A stretch of 64,000 bases of DNA from Salinisphaera aquimarina. GTDB lineage: Bacteria > Pseudomonadota > Gammaproteobacteria > Nevskiales > Salinisphaeraceae. Each line of letters begins with the position of its first letter. Positions within the stretch are counted from its first letter, which is position 1. The DNA lies in NCBI RefSeq assembly GCF_042643355.1, contig NZ_JBHRSS010000004.1:310001-374000 (forward strand), written 5' to 3'. Made by a program: the position numbers and the translations under genes. Below, piece by piece: positions 48,532-56,503 of this stretch. The notes under the pieces are model-generated. The model saw only the letters and a program-made list of their open reading frames with translations. It ran no database searches and was not told where the DNA came from.

Positions 48532-49638
48532 ATGCTTATAAAGCTCGAATTGAACAATATAGATGAATTGACCGATGAAGAGACCGCCGGCGTCGAAAAT
48601 TTATTTCTATCGTGCGCTGAGGGCACCCATGTTGCTATTGCTGATCGCAACACGTTAAAAGCGCTATTGAACTTTACTCACTTAAGCTCGCGGGCGCTGG
48701 GCAGCATTCGCAATATGCTCTCGAAGTTTTCATTTATTGCGAACCTTGAGAAGGAGATTTCATTCTACGTTCAAATTAGCTCGGATACGGCGGACCCAGA
48801 ATTTACCGAGGATTTGTGGAAGCTACCGTTAAGTTGGTTCTCAGACTCACAGCTTTGTACTAGAACTATATTGCTTGCCGAAAATTTGAACGATGCCTTT
48901 TTCTATGCATTCTCCTCACCTGTTCTGTCTAGGCACGCCGATCTTCTTAAGGAGTTAACCGTAAATTACGAGCTCGTAAACGGTGGCGGAGATACGACAG
49001 CGGATGTGTTAGCGCACGTGGCTGATGAGAAGCGTTTTACGATATGCGTCACTGATAGTGATCAATACAGTCCTGGCGCTAGCGAAAAGCGGACGGCGCG
49101 CAGATGTCGCGCCGTTATACGCGCTTGTCGCTGGCCCTGCGACTTAGCAGTGATTAACGCCAGAACTGTTGAAAACCTAATACCGCCAGCGATGGTTCGC
49201 GCCAGCACAAATAGCCCACACGCGCACAGGGCTGCTAATGACGTCGAATACCTGCTCGCAAACGACTTATTGCCGGTCGCGAGATTCTCCGACCTCAAAT
49301 CGGGTCTCCATCTCTCGAAAATTTTTTCCTACACAGACCAAAACGCAATTGCCGACTGGAAGCTGTTAGGCGAACGCTTAGTAGGGCATGGCCAGCTCGA
49401 TGAACGCTGCATTGAACAATGGAGTTGTCAACACGATCGCCATAACTGCGATCAAAATTGCTGCAGAATAGTTGCTGGGTACGGCGTTCGAACCTTATCG
49501 AATCTTGTCGCTTGGCTGAAGGCCGAGCCATCGGCCGGTATCGTTCCGCTGCTAGAGGTGCCGACCGAATCTCCGCTCAGAACAGTTGCGGACCGAGTCG
49601 TCGAATTATGTCTCGCGATGAAGATTCAACGAGTTTGA
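48532..49638 (+). CDS. TOPRIM-like partner protein of the ATPase (candidate effector)
   Basis: The product has 368 residues and no clear family assignment. The pattern ILLAENLNDAFF (E117, D121), a glycine turn NGGGDTT (150-156) and ICVTDSDQ (D175, D177) is the order of the TOPRIM E...G...DxD metal site, as in OLD, GajA and DUF4435/AriB nucleases. A Cys-rich segment (about residues 293-311: CIEQWSC, then CDQNCC) may bind metal. It is translationally coupled to the ATPase gene and shares its low GC. A nuclease effector is a plausible reading, but homology is not proven. Confidence 0.7.
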   Translation: MLIKLELNNIDELTDEETAGVENLFLSCAEGTHVAIADRNTLKALLNFTHLSSRALGSIRNMLSKFSFIANLEKEISFYVQISSDTADPEFTEDLWKLPLSWFSDSQLCTRTILLAENLNDAFFYAFSSPVLSRHADLLKELTVNYELVNGGGDTTADVLAHVADEKRFTICVTDSDQYSPGASEKRTARRCRAVIRACRWPCDLAVINARTVENLIPPAMVRASTNSPHAHRAANDVEYLLANDLLPVARFSDLKSGLHLSKIFSYTDQNAIADWKLLGERLVGHGQLDERCIEQWSCQHDRHNCDQNCCRIVAGYGVRTLSNLVAWLKAEPSAGIVPLLEVPTESPLRTVADRVVELCLAMKIQRV

Positions 49639-49697
49639 TGTCGCCCTAGGGGGTTGCGCGGCATTTAAGTGCGTGTTTGGGTCATTGCGCACAGGAG

Positions 49698-49710
49698 TTG
49701 GGGTCAGATA
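49698..49710 (+). repeat. Dispersed motif copy 2 (partial)
   Basis: TTGGGGTCAGATA matches copy 1 at 12 of 13 positions, then diverges. It contains the stop codon of the IS110 remnant on the minus strand. Confidence 0.55.
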
Positions 49711-49905
49711 CCCTCTTGGATTTCAAGCCGCGCCATCGGGATATCAGCTTGGAACGGCTGTCCTGATTTGATCACGCCATAGATCAGATGCACGAGCTTT
49801 CGCATGCTCGCGCCGACGATCGCCTTGGGTGCCAGACCTTTCTTTTCCAGCCGCTTTGCCATCGCGATGATCACCGGATTGTGGCGTTTCGCCACCATGC
49901 CAGTG
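49704..49905 (-). pseudogene. IS110-family transposase, C-terminal remnant
   Basis: On the minus strand the frame reads MVAKRHNPVIIAMAKRLEKK, then APKAIVGASMRKLVHLIYGV, and ends RLEIQEGI at a TGA. This is the conserved C-terminal end of IS110/IS116/IS902 transposases (the transposase_20 end). The N-terminal DEDD domain is missing. The remnant is bounded by two copies of the dispersed motif, one overlapping its stop codon. Confidence 0.82.
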
Positions 49906-49910
49906 GAGCT

Positions 49911-49934
49911 CGGGGTCAGGTCTTGCATTGCCAC
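49911..49934 (+). repeat. Dispersed motif copy 3
   Basis: CGGGGTCAGGTCTTGC followed by ATTGCCAC. It marks the point where IS110 homology stops on the 5' side of the remnant. Confidence 0.7.
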
Positions 49935-50013
49935 ATTCTGGCCACCGCGGCCCGAGCCCAAACCCGCGCCAGCCCGCATGAGAGACAAAGCCTGAGCGGT
50001 CCCAACTCTCAGC

Positions 50014-50358
50014 TCAATCCAACTCGCAGAGCAGTTTCGAAGCGTCTTCTTCCAGCTGCGGCAGCTTATCGGTCACCGCATTCCAGACGAGGCTATCGTC
50101 CAGTTCCGCATAGCTGTGTATTCAGAATATTGCGGAAACCGATGATATTCCGGAAATTGCGAACGCGCGCTTGTGTGGCGGGATCAAGTTTGCCGAGTTG
50201 GTTCAGTGCCTCGCCGATAATCTCGAATTGCCGCTCCACCGCAGAGCGAAGCATCAGGTCGGACGCATAATCGTCGTAGGTCCTTCCGTCACTGAACCGA
50301 CGAATCCCCGTGCCGCCTGCAACATACCGTGCAGATACATGGCTACACTACGCGCCAT
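50014..50358 (-). pseudogene. hepT-like (DUF86) toxin gene with two opposite frameshifts
   Basis: Read in pieces, the gene gives MARSVAMYLHGMLQAARG, then (other frame) FSDGRTYDDYASDLMLRSAV and ERQFEIIGEALNQL, then, after a second shift, HSYAELDDSLVWNAVTDKLP and EEDASKLL. These are the blocks of HepT RNases. One base appears lost near 50306 (a G run) and one gained at 50121-50122. The second break falls inside the catalytic R-x4-H-x-Y motif (RNIL, then HSY). A functional toxin is unlikely unless the shifts are read errors. It overlaps the upstream nucleotidyltransferase gene, as in intact MNT/HepT modules. Confidence 0.82.
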
Positions 50359-50638
50359 AAACGGGCCGCCGTGTCTCGTTCACGCTTTTCATGAAGTATG
50401 GGTTTTTGATCGCTCGCACGCTGACCAGGTCGATATGGCGGCCAAACAACGCGGTCAACTCATCAAGCAGCCCGAAATAGTCGTTGAACTTGCCGTCAGG
50501 CCCCGGATTCTGGAACTCCACCAAAAAATCCAGATCACTAGTCTCCGGGTCGAACTCGCCGGTGGCGGCGGAGCCGAACAACTCCAGGCGCGCCAGCGCC
50601 GCCAGTTCCTCCGCATGTTCGTCGACAATACCGGTCAT
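50348..50638 (-). CDS. MNT-type nucleotidyltransferase antitoxin
   Basis: The product has 96 residues from ATG 50638 (frame open to 50677). LELFGSAATGEFDPETSDLD carries the GSxxxG and DxD metal motif of minimal nucleotidyltransferases, and HIDLV gives the third acidic residue. In MNT/HepT modules it adenylylates and neutralises the HepT RNase. The partner hepT gene overlaps its end but is frameshifted. Confidence 0.85.
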   Translation of the reverse strand: MTGIVDEHAEELAALARLELFGSAATGEFDPETSDLDFLVEFQNPGPDGKFNDYFGLLDELTALFGRHIDLVSVRAIKNPYFMKSVNETRRPVYGA

Positions 50639-50718
50639 GATTGAAGGGTAAGCCAATTCACACCACCGGGCAGTCATCGCGCAACGCGCGAGCGAGGGCC
50701 AGGTCTTGAGAGGAATTT

Positions 50719-50740
50719 AGGATCAGGACTTGCATTTTGC
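50719..50740 (+). repeat. Dispersed motif copy 4
   Basis: AGGATCAGGACTTGC followed by ATTTTGC, upstream of the esterase gene. It differs from copy 5 at few positions. Confidence 0.65.
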
Positions 50741-50887
50741 ACACGATTCGCGGGACTCGTGTTCCAGGCGCAACACGGTGCCATGAACACAGCTCGGAAT
50801 TCCGGAGATAGAGCTCGCGGTGTGCACCAGCCCATACAATCGTGCTATCAAGCCCGCTGAACTCAGCTTGCTTTACAAGGATTGCTC

Positions 50888-51838
50888 ATGTCGCTAACCA
50901 CCGAAGTCGCTGGCGTTGTCGCCAGGATGCGCGAAGCCGACATTGCGTTCGCCGATCTCGGCCTGGCCGATGCGCGCCAGTTCTATATCGACACCCTGGC
51001 CAAGAGTGGCGGCGAGCCGGTGCCGATGGGCCAGACCGTTGAGCACGAGCTGACGCTCGACGGCCGCAATCTGGGTGCGCGGCGCTATCGCCCGGACGGG
51101 CTGGCCGAAGGTGCGGCGCCCACGTTGGTCTATTTTCACGGCGGCGGCTGGGTCCTAGGTGATCTGGAATCGCACGATCGCGTGTGTCGACAATTGGCCC
51201 GGCGCGCAGGCTGTCAGCTTGTCGCGGTGGATTATCGCCTGGCTCCGGAGCATTGTTTGCCGGCTTCTTCCGACGACGCGATCGCGGCCTATGGCTATCT
51301 CGTCGAACACGCGGCCGAGTTCGATATCGATGTACATCGGCTCGCAGTGGGCGGCGACAGCGCGGGCGGTCATCTGTCGGCTGTGGTCGCGCTTGCGGCG
51401 CGCGACGCCGGCTGGCCCCTGGCCTTGCAGGTGTTGATTTACCCGGCCACCGACTTGCGCGAGGCCGCCCGCAGCTATCCGTCGAAGGGTCGCAACGCGA
51501 ACGTTCCGCCGCTCACTGCCGAACTCATGGCCTGGTTCGGCCAGCGCAGCGTGGATGCCAATACCGACCCGCTCGACTGGCGGGTGTCGCCGATTCTGGC
51601 GGACACACTGGAAAGCACGGCGCCGGCGCTCGTTATCACGGCCGGGGCCGATGTGCTCATGGATGAAGGCGTGCTCTATGCTGCCCGCTTGGCCGATGAC
51701 GGCGTCGACGTCGATCATGCCCACTACCCGGGCGTGATTCACGGCTTTATCGAGATGCAGGCCTGGCTGGCGGCGACCAGCGACCTCATGGATCGGATCG
51801 CGGCCGCGGTGCGTGCGCATCTCGCCATTACCGGCTAA
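50888..51838 (+). CDS. Alpha/beta hydrolase, HSL-family (family IV) esterase
   Basis: The product has 316 residues. It has the family-IV oxyanion motif YFHGGGWVLGD (about residues 80-90), the nucleophile motif GGDSAGGHLS (Ser about 156), an acidic residue in ITAGADVLMDEG and the His in PGVIHGFIEM. It hydrolyses short acyl esters. I start at ATG 50888 with AAGGA 7 bases upstream. It is flanked on both sides by copies of the dispersed motif, within a region of toxin-antitoxin debris. Confidence 0.92.
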   Translation: MSLTTEVAGVVARMREADIAFADLGLADARQFYIDTLAKSGGEPVPMGQTVEHELTLDGRNLGARRYRPDGLAEGAAPTLVYFHGGGWVLGDLESHDRVCRQLARRAGCQLVAVDYRLAPEHCLPASSDDAIAAYGYLVEHAAEFDIDVHRLAVGGDSAGGHLSAVVALAARDAGWPLALQVLIYPATDLREAARSYPSKGRNANVPPLTAELMAWFGQRSVDANTDPLDWRVSPILADTLESTAPALVITAGADVLMDEGVLYAARLADDGVDVDHAHYPGVIHGFIEMQAWLAATSDLMDRIAAAVRAHLAITG

Positions 51839-51857
51839 AGCGCTTCCTCGCGCGAGC

Positions 51858-51880
51858 GCGGATCAGGTCTTGCATTTTGC
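51858..51880 (+). repeat. Dispersed motif copy 5
   Basis: GCGGATCAGGTCTTGC followed by ATTTTGC, 20 bases after the esterase stop. Confidence 0.7.
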
Positions 51881-52040
51881 TTTTATGCGAGACCGAGCGA
51901 CAGGTACTCTCAAATAACGATAAGAAGCCCCCATATGCTCGCGTCCCAACTGGCGTCGGCGGCGCAGCATCAGGTCTGCTTTTTTCTCGAGAAGCAACAC
52001 TTGGCCCGGAACAGCTACCGACGGTGCTCGAATCGAGCTG

Positions 52041-52909
52041 CTAGAGATACAACGCCTCAGCCCAAACGGGCAACGTCCCATCCCTGCACTGCCGAACCAC
52101 CTCTCCGCGTACTAGCGTCAACAGCCACCGCGGCGGCTGACCAACCCGAGAGTTGTCGTAGACATGCGTCACGCTGGCCAGATTAGCGGCCTCGCGGATC
52201 AACGCCGGGTTGCGATCGTATCGTTCCCGAATCTTGTCTTCGGGTACGGGATGGCCGCCCATGATGACGCGGGCCCCGACACGCGCCACCGAGAAGTCGG
52301 CATGACGTACATTCACGTGGAACAGAACGACGCGATAACCTGCATCGAGCGCCGTCTGTATCAACGTCAGCTTGCTCGGGTGCGAAAACACCGTTTCGGA
52401 CACAAACGACCGGCGCTCTGAAATCAATTGCTCGCGTTGGGCGGCGGCTTCCTTGCTCGCGGCATAAGCATCGTCAGGAGAAGCGCCGCCGCGCTCGGCC
52501 TGCCACGCTTCTAGGGCCTATTGCCGCTCCACGCGACCCCGCGCCGAGGGCCATTTTTCTGCAAGACAAGGCGCGGCGAGTGCCGTGTAGCTGCGCTACA
52601 TAAGCGAGCTGCAACGCCGTATTGCGGAAAAATGGACCTCGTCCCGCAGGGTTGCAGCCCAAAATCGCGCCATCCGGCGTTGCAGGACTTGGCCTTGGAA
52701 TGACCAAGGCCTGCGCCCTGCGCCTTGCCTGGCGCGATTTTGGGTCGCAACGCGGTGCCGCGTGGAACGGCAACAGGCCCTTGTATGAGGTCGGCGTTGA
52801 CGAAAGGCGCGTTGGTTTTCGGTTTGATGCGGTCGGCGTACAGCGTCGACTTACCCGCGCCGTTGGGACCTGCCAGCAGAAACAACGTCGGCTGGCTGCT
52901 CCGAGCCAT
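52041..52909 (-). pseudogene. Zeta-toxin-family kinase gene interrupted by a MITE-like element
   Basis: The 5' part (from ATG 52909) reads LFLLAGPNGAGKSTLYADRI and APFVNADLIQ, the Walker A region of zeta toxins. After a 269-base insertion the frame resumes EAWQAERGGASPDDAYAASK, then RRSFVSETVFSHPSKLTLIQ, GGHPVPEDKIRERYDRNPAL and VYDNSR, ending at 52041. Joining the two flanks with the insertion removed gives one continuous protein of about 200 residues. Zeta toxins phosphorylate UDP-N-acetylglucosamine. The insertion introduces foreign sequence and a frame break, so the toxin should be inactive. Confidence 0.88.
52513..52781. mobile_element. MITE-like element with 31-bp terminal inverted repeats
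   Basis: The ends 52513-52543 and 52751-52781 are inverted copies (27 of 31 identical) beginning AGGGCCT. Inside are further inverted segments (CCATTTTTC with GGAAAAATGG near 52554 and 52632; CCCAAAATCGCGCCA near 52660 with its complement near 52731). No open frame is credible. It sits within the zeta-toxin gene. The target duplication is at most two bases and cannot be fixed from this copy alone. Confidence 0.88.
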
Positions 52910-53244
52910 CAATCACCCAGACTCTCGATATCCACACCCGCTTGTCGCATGGCCTGGATACGCTGCCGGTGTTCGCGTATCTCTGTTGCGGAACTATGGC
53001 GCATGGCCTCGTCGTGCAATTCGTCATAGACCGGTTTTTCGTAGGACGTCAGCTGATCTACAGCGACTTCGCCCTTCAAGGCGCTTGCAATATGCTGGTA
53101 GTCGAACTGCCCGGAATGTTCGATGGCGCGGCCGATACGTGCCCAGTATTCAATCTGACCTGCTTGCGAGCGCTGCATCAGTTGCGACTCGGCCTTGGAT
53201 GTAAGGGCGAGCTCTTCAGAGACGCGTATAGATGTGCCGGCCGT
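52909..53244 (-). CDS. ParD-like antitoxin of the zeta toxin (start codon appears to be ACG)
   Basis: The frame reads AGTSIRVSEELALTSKAESQ, then LMQRSQAGQIEYWARIGRAI and ends GVDIESLGD, the pattern of ParD-like antitoxins that pair with such kinases. The conserved N-terminus (GTSIRVSEEL) has no ATG, GTG or TTG before it. An ACG at 53244 stands 8 bases after AGAGGA, where ATG would be expected. The next in-frame ATG is at 53178 and would remove the first 22 residues. Its stop overlaps the toxin ATG (ATGA). Confidence 0.72.
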   Translation of the reverse strand, partial: TAGTSIRVSEELALTSKAESQLMQRSQAGQIEYWARIGRAIEHSGQFDYQHIASALKGEVAVDQLTSYEKPVYDELHDEAMRHSSATEIREHRQRIQAMRQAGVDIESLGD

Positions 53245-53472
53245 GTCGGGTGTCCTCTGTAGGATGACGGCCTGATTGTAGCAAATTGCTACACCTGCGA
53301 CGAATTCCCGCGCGCTGCTGGCGTTGGATCTCGGTATTCGATGAATCGGCTGTCTTCATGGCGTGCGTGAGCACATGTGGCGCGTGCGGGATCAGTCTTT
53401 CGCTCTGACTTCATCTGCGTCGCACAATCCAAAAGCTGGTCCCGCTCGGCTGCTGCGCGGTCCGTTGAGAAT

Positions 53473-55101
53473 TCAAAGCACGGCGATGGATGAATCCGCG
53501 CGCGGCTCGGTGCCACCGCACAGCACACCGGTCGCCGCGTCGCGGATGATGATCTGGCCGCGACCGAAGCGAGTCGAGTCGTGATTCACGTGCATGTCGT
53601 GACCGCGCTCGGCCATTGCTCGCACCAGATGCGGTGGGTATTCCTGTTCGACGGCAATCCTGCGTCCGCCCATCCATTGCCAGCGCGGTGCATCCAGGGC
53701 CGCCTGCGGATTGAGCCCGAAGTCCAGAAGGTTCATCACCACCTGCATATGCCCTTGGGGCTGCATGAAGCCCCCCATGACGCCGAACGGTCCGATCGGT
53801 TCGCCGTCGCGCGTCATGAAGCCCGGAATGATGGTATGAAACGGCTTCTTGCCGGGCGCCAGCGTGTTGTCATGGCCGGCTTCCAGCGTGAAACCGAAGC
53901 CGCGGTCCTGCAGGTTGATGCCGGTATCGGGCACTACGATGCCCGAGCCGAAATCGTGGTAATTGCTCTGGATGAACGAGACCATATTGCCGTCGCCGTC
54001 GGCCGTGGCGAAATAGACGGTACCGCCCGAATACGGATCCCCCGGAAACGGATCGAGCGCGTGCTCGCCAATCAGGTCACGACGAGTCGCGGCGTACTCG
54101 GCGCTCAGCAACGCGTCCACGGGTGTTCGCATATGTTCAGCGTGTGCGACGTACTTGTGTCCGTCGGTATACGCGAGCTTCATCGTCTCGCACTGGCGAT
54201 GGAGGACGGTCAAGTCATCGCGCGCATGTAAATCGCCATAACCGCTGACGATATTCAACGCCATCAAGGCAATGATGCCCTGCCCGTTGGGCGGTATTTC
54301 CCAGATATCCACGCCACGGTAACGAGTGGAGATCGGCTCGACCCATTCGACCCTGTGATCCGCCAGGTCGCTTGCACGCAGATAGCCGCCGGTCTGGCGC
54401 GAGAATTCGTCGATGCGCCTGGCAAGGTCGCCGCGGTAAAAGCTTTCACAGCGAGTGTGAGCGAGTTCGTCCAGCGTGCGGGCGTGCGCTTCACTGATGA
54501 ATATGTCGCCCGGTTGCGGCGCATCGCCGTGCGGGGCGAACGTCTCGAACCAGTGCGCCGTCGCACTGTTACGCGGCTCGGCGTTAAAGGTCGCCACGGC
54601 ACGCTGCCACATCTGGCTGATCACGGGCGAGACCGGAAAGCCGTACCGAGCAAGCTTAATCGCCGGCTCCAGGAGCTCGGCGAAATCGAGTCGGCCAAAG
54701 CGCTCGGCCAGCGCCGCCCACGCCGACGGCGCGCCCGGCACCGTGACCGGTATCCAGCCGTCACGCGGCATCGCTTCATGCCCGGCATCGAGCACCGCCT
54801 GGCGAGTCAAAGACTGCGGAGACCGACCACTCGCATTGAGCCCGTGCAGCGCGCCGCCGCCCTGCGCGTCGGCTATCCATACCAATGCAAAGGCATCGCC
54901 GCCGATACCGTTCGAGGTGGGCTCGACAACCGTCAAGGCCGCAGCGGTGGCGATCGCCGCGTCGACGGCATTGCCGCCCCGAGCGAGGATATCGCGGCCG
55001 GCCTGTGCAGCCATCGGCTGCGTAGCACTGACCATGCCATGCCGGGCATAGGTCGCGCTGCGTTGCGAACGGTAGGGATTCGTCTGGGAAAAGGGTATCA
55101 A
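53473..55101 (-). CDS. Gamma-glutamyltransferase family protein
   Basis: The product has 542 residues. It shows NAVDAAIATAAALTVVEPTS and GIGGDAFALVW near the start, and the autoprocessing site GGTVYFATADGDGNMVS, with Thr about residue 360 as the new N-terminal nucleophile. There is no signal peptide, so it is probably cytoplasmic, like YwrD-type or cephalosporin-acylase-type members, rather than the periplasmic glutathione-degrading GGT. It could transfer or hydrolyse gamma-glutamyl groups. Confidence 0.9.
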   Translation of the reverse strand: MIPFSQTNPYRSQRSATYARHGMVSATQPMAAQAGRDILARGGNAVDAAIATAAALTVVEPTSNGIGGDAFALVWIADAQGGGALHGLNASGRSPQSLTRQAVLDAGHEAMPRDGWIPVTVPGAPSAWAALAERFGRLDFAELLEPAIKLARYGFPVSPVISQMWQRAVATFNAEPRNSATAHWFETFAPHGDAPQPGDIFISEAHARTLDELAHTRCESFYRGDLARRIDEFSRQTGGYLRASDLADHRVEWVEPISTRYRGVDIWEIPPNGQGIIALMALNIVSGYGDLHARDDLTVLHRQCETMKLAYTDGHKYVAHAEHMRTPVDALLSAEYAATRRDLIGEHALDPFPGDPYSGGTVYFATADGDGNMVSFIQSNYHDFGSGIVVPDTGINLQDRGFGFTLEAGHDNTLAPGKKPFHTIIPGFMTRDGEPIGPFGVMGGFMQPQGHMQVVMNLLDFGLNPQAALDAPRWQWMGGRRIAVEQEYPPHLVRAMAERGHDMHVNHDSTRFGRGQIIIRDAATGVLCGGTEPRADSSIAVL

Positions 55102-55267
55102 GCGGGATTCCTTCTAGAATCGATAACCGAGTTGGAGTTCGCGCTCACGACTGATGACATCTGATTTTACGGGGCCTCGATTTTCTTCTTCCCGAAAAGC
55201 CACCGGCGTCAAAATTTGTCTTGTACTCAACGGAAAACCGGGTTGGCGCAACTGGCGGTAACGCCCG

Positions 55268-56134
55268 TCACGACGGGTGAGAGCCTTCCTCCGCTTCCTC
55301 ACGCCCACGCTGACGCGCTTCGGCTTCGCGCCGCGCTTCTTCGATCTGGTCCAGCACCGCGCCCACGTCGGCCGCCGTTTCGTCACGCGTAAACAGCCCC
55401 GTCAACGGTGTTTCCGGCGCGAGTTCCGCCGCCTCGTACAAGCCCCATATCTCGAGGGCATATTCTGTTTCCAATATCTCAGGCGCTACCCGCCCGAACG
55501 TGGCGCGCAGGTTGTTTACATCGCGAGCGAACATGCGAAAGGTATTGTTGTTGCTGGCTGCGTCCACCGCCTGCGGCAGATCGATAATGACCGGGCCGTC
55601 CGGACCCACCAGCACGTTGTATTCCGACAAATCGCCGTGAATCAGGCCGACACAGAGCATGCGCACGATTTGCCGGATCATGAACGTGTGCCATTCGACC
55701 GCTTGCGCGGGCGTCATTTCGACCTCGCCCAGTCTGGGCGCCGGACGCCCCTCGGCATCGAGCACGAGTTCCATGAGCAACACGCCGTCGAAAACGCCAA
55801 AGGGTTTCGGGACACGAATATCCGCACCGTACAACTTGTACAAGGCATCGACCTCGGCGTTTTTCCACTCGGCTTCCTGAACCTTGCGACCGTATTGCGT
55901 GCGCTTGCCCGCAGCACGCGCATTGCGACTGCCCCGGGCCTTGCGCCCCTCGGTATATTCCGCGGCCTTGTGAAAGCTGCGCTGCTGTGACTGTTTGTAA
56001 ACCTTGGCACAGCGCGTTGCGGACCCGCTGGTCACAATATAAACAGTCGCTTCCTTACCGCTCTGAAGTCGGCTGACCACGGTATCGATAATGCCGTCAT
56101 CAAACAGGGGAAGCAGCGTTTTGGGTGTTTTCAT
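55268..56134 (-). CDS. RIO1-family serine protein kinase
   Basis: The product has 288 residues. It carries SGKEATVYIV (nucleotide loop), AKVYK (catalytic Lys), GLIHGDLSEYNVLV (catalytic loop with Asp) and VIIDLPQAVD (metal-binding Asp, in the RIO form). PA4780-like proteins in gammaproteobacteria share this arrangement. The C-terminus is Glu/Arg-rich and probably coiled. ATG 56134 is chosen over the longer frame because the family starts there (MKTPKTLLPLFDDGIIDTVV). Targets unknown. Confidence 0.9.
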   Translation of the reverse strand: MKTPKTLLPLFDDGIIDTVVSRLQSGKEATVYIVTSGSATRCAKVYKQSQQRSFHKAAEYTEGRKARGSRNARAAGKRTQYGRKVQEAEWKNAEVDALYKLYGADIRVPKPFGVFDGVLLMELVLDAEGRPAPRLGEVEMTPAQAVEWHTFMIRQIVRMLCVGLIHGDLSEYNVLVGPDGPVIIDLPQAVDAASNNNTFRMFARDVNNLRATFGRVAPEILETEYALEIWGLYEAAELAPETPLTGLFTRDETAADVGAVLDQIEEARREAEARQRGREEAEEGSHPS

Positions 56135-56392
56135 AGAGCAAGGAGCGATCAAATTTGGGGTTGTATTGCCACCAGCCCGTAAAAGCTCGGGCCCGGGGCT
56201 GGGGCACGCCATCCGAATTGGGATTTTCGGCGCGTCGGATCACATGATGTCATGCTGTGATCGCTGCAGACGCAACGATGCGATAGTGGTGTGTCACGAG
56301 AGCGGCGAAAATAACAGCAATTAACACCGCTATCGCCTGCCCCACCTCGATTCCGGTCTTCCCGGGCACCCCCAAGTTCATGGACGACACCC

Positions 56393-56503
56393 TCACGGCC
56401 GGATATCGAGCAGGTATTCCTCTGGCGTAAGTGCCGGCACGGGCGACGTGCCGAAGTCTCGGACATTGCGAGTGACGATATGGCTAAGGTCGACCAGAAT
56501 CAC
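56393..56503 (-). pseudogene. PIN-domain toxin with large internal deletion
   Basis: The 36-codon frame starts at a GTG that overlaps the antitoxin stop. It reads VILVDLS, the usual start of a PIN toxin, and jumps directly to HIVTRNVRDFGTSPVPALTP and EEYLL, the conserved C-terminal end. About 90-100 central residues, including catalytic Asp/Glu positions, are missing. It is a relic of a VapC-like RNase. Confidence 0.72.

Noticed and set aside
52622..53029. Open frames across the MITE-like element (both strands, up to 135 codons).
   Set aside because: They read through palindromic DNA and lack homology; the frames are explained by the element's composition.
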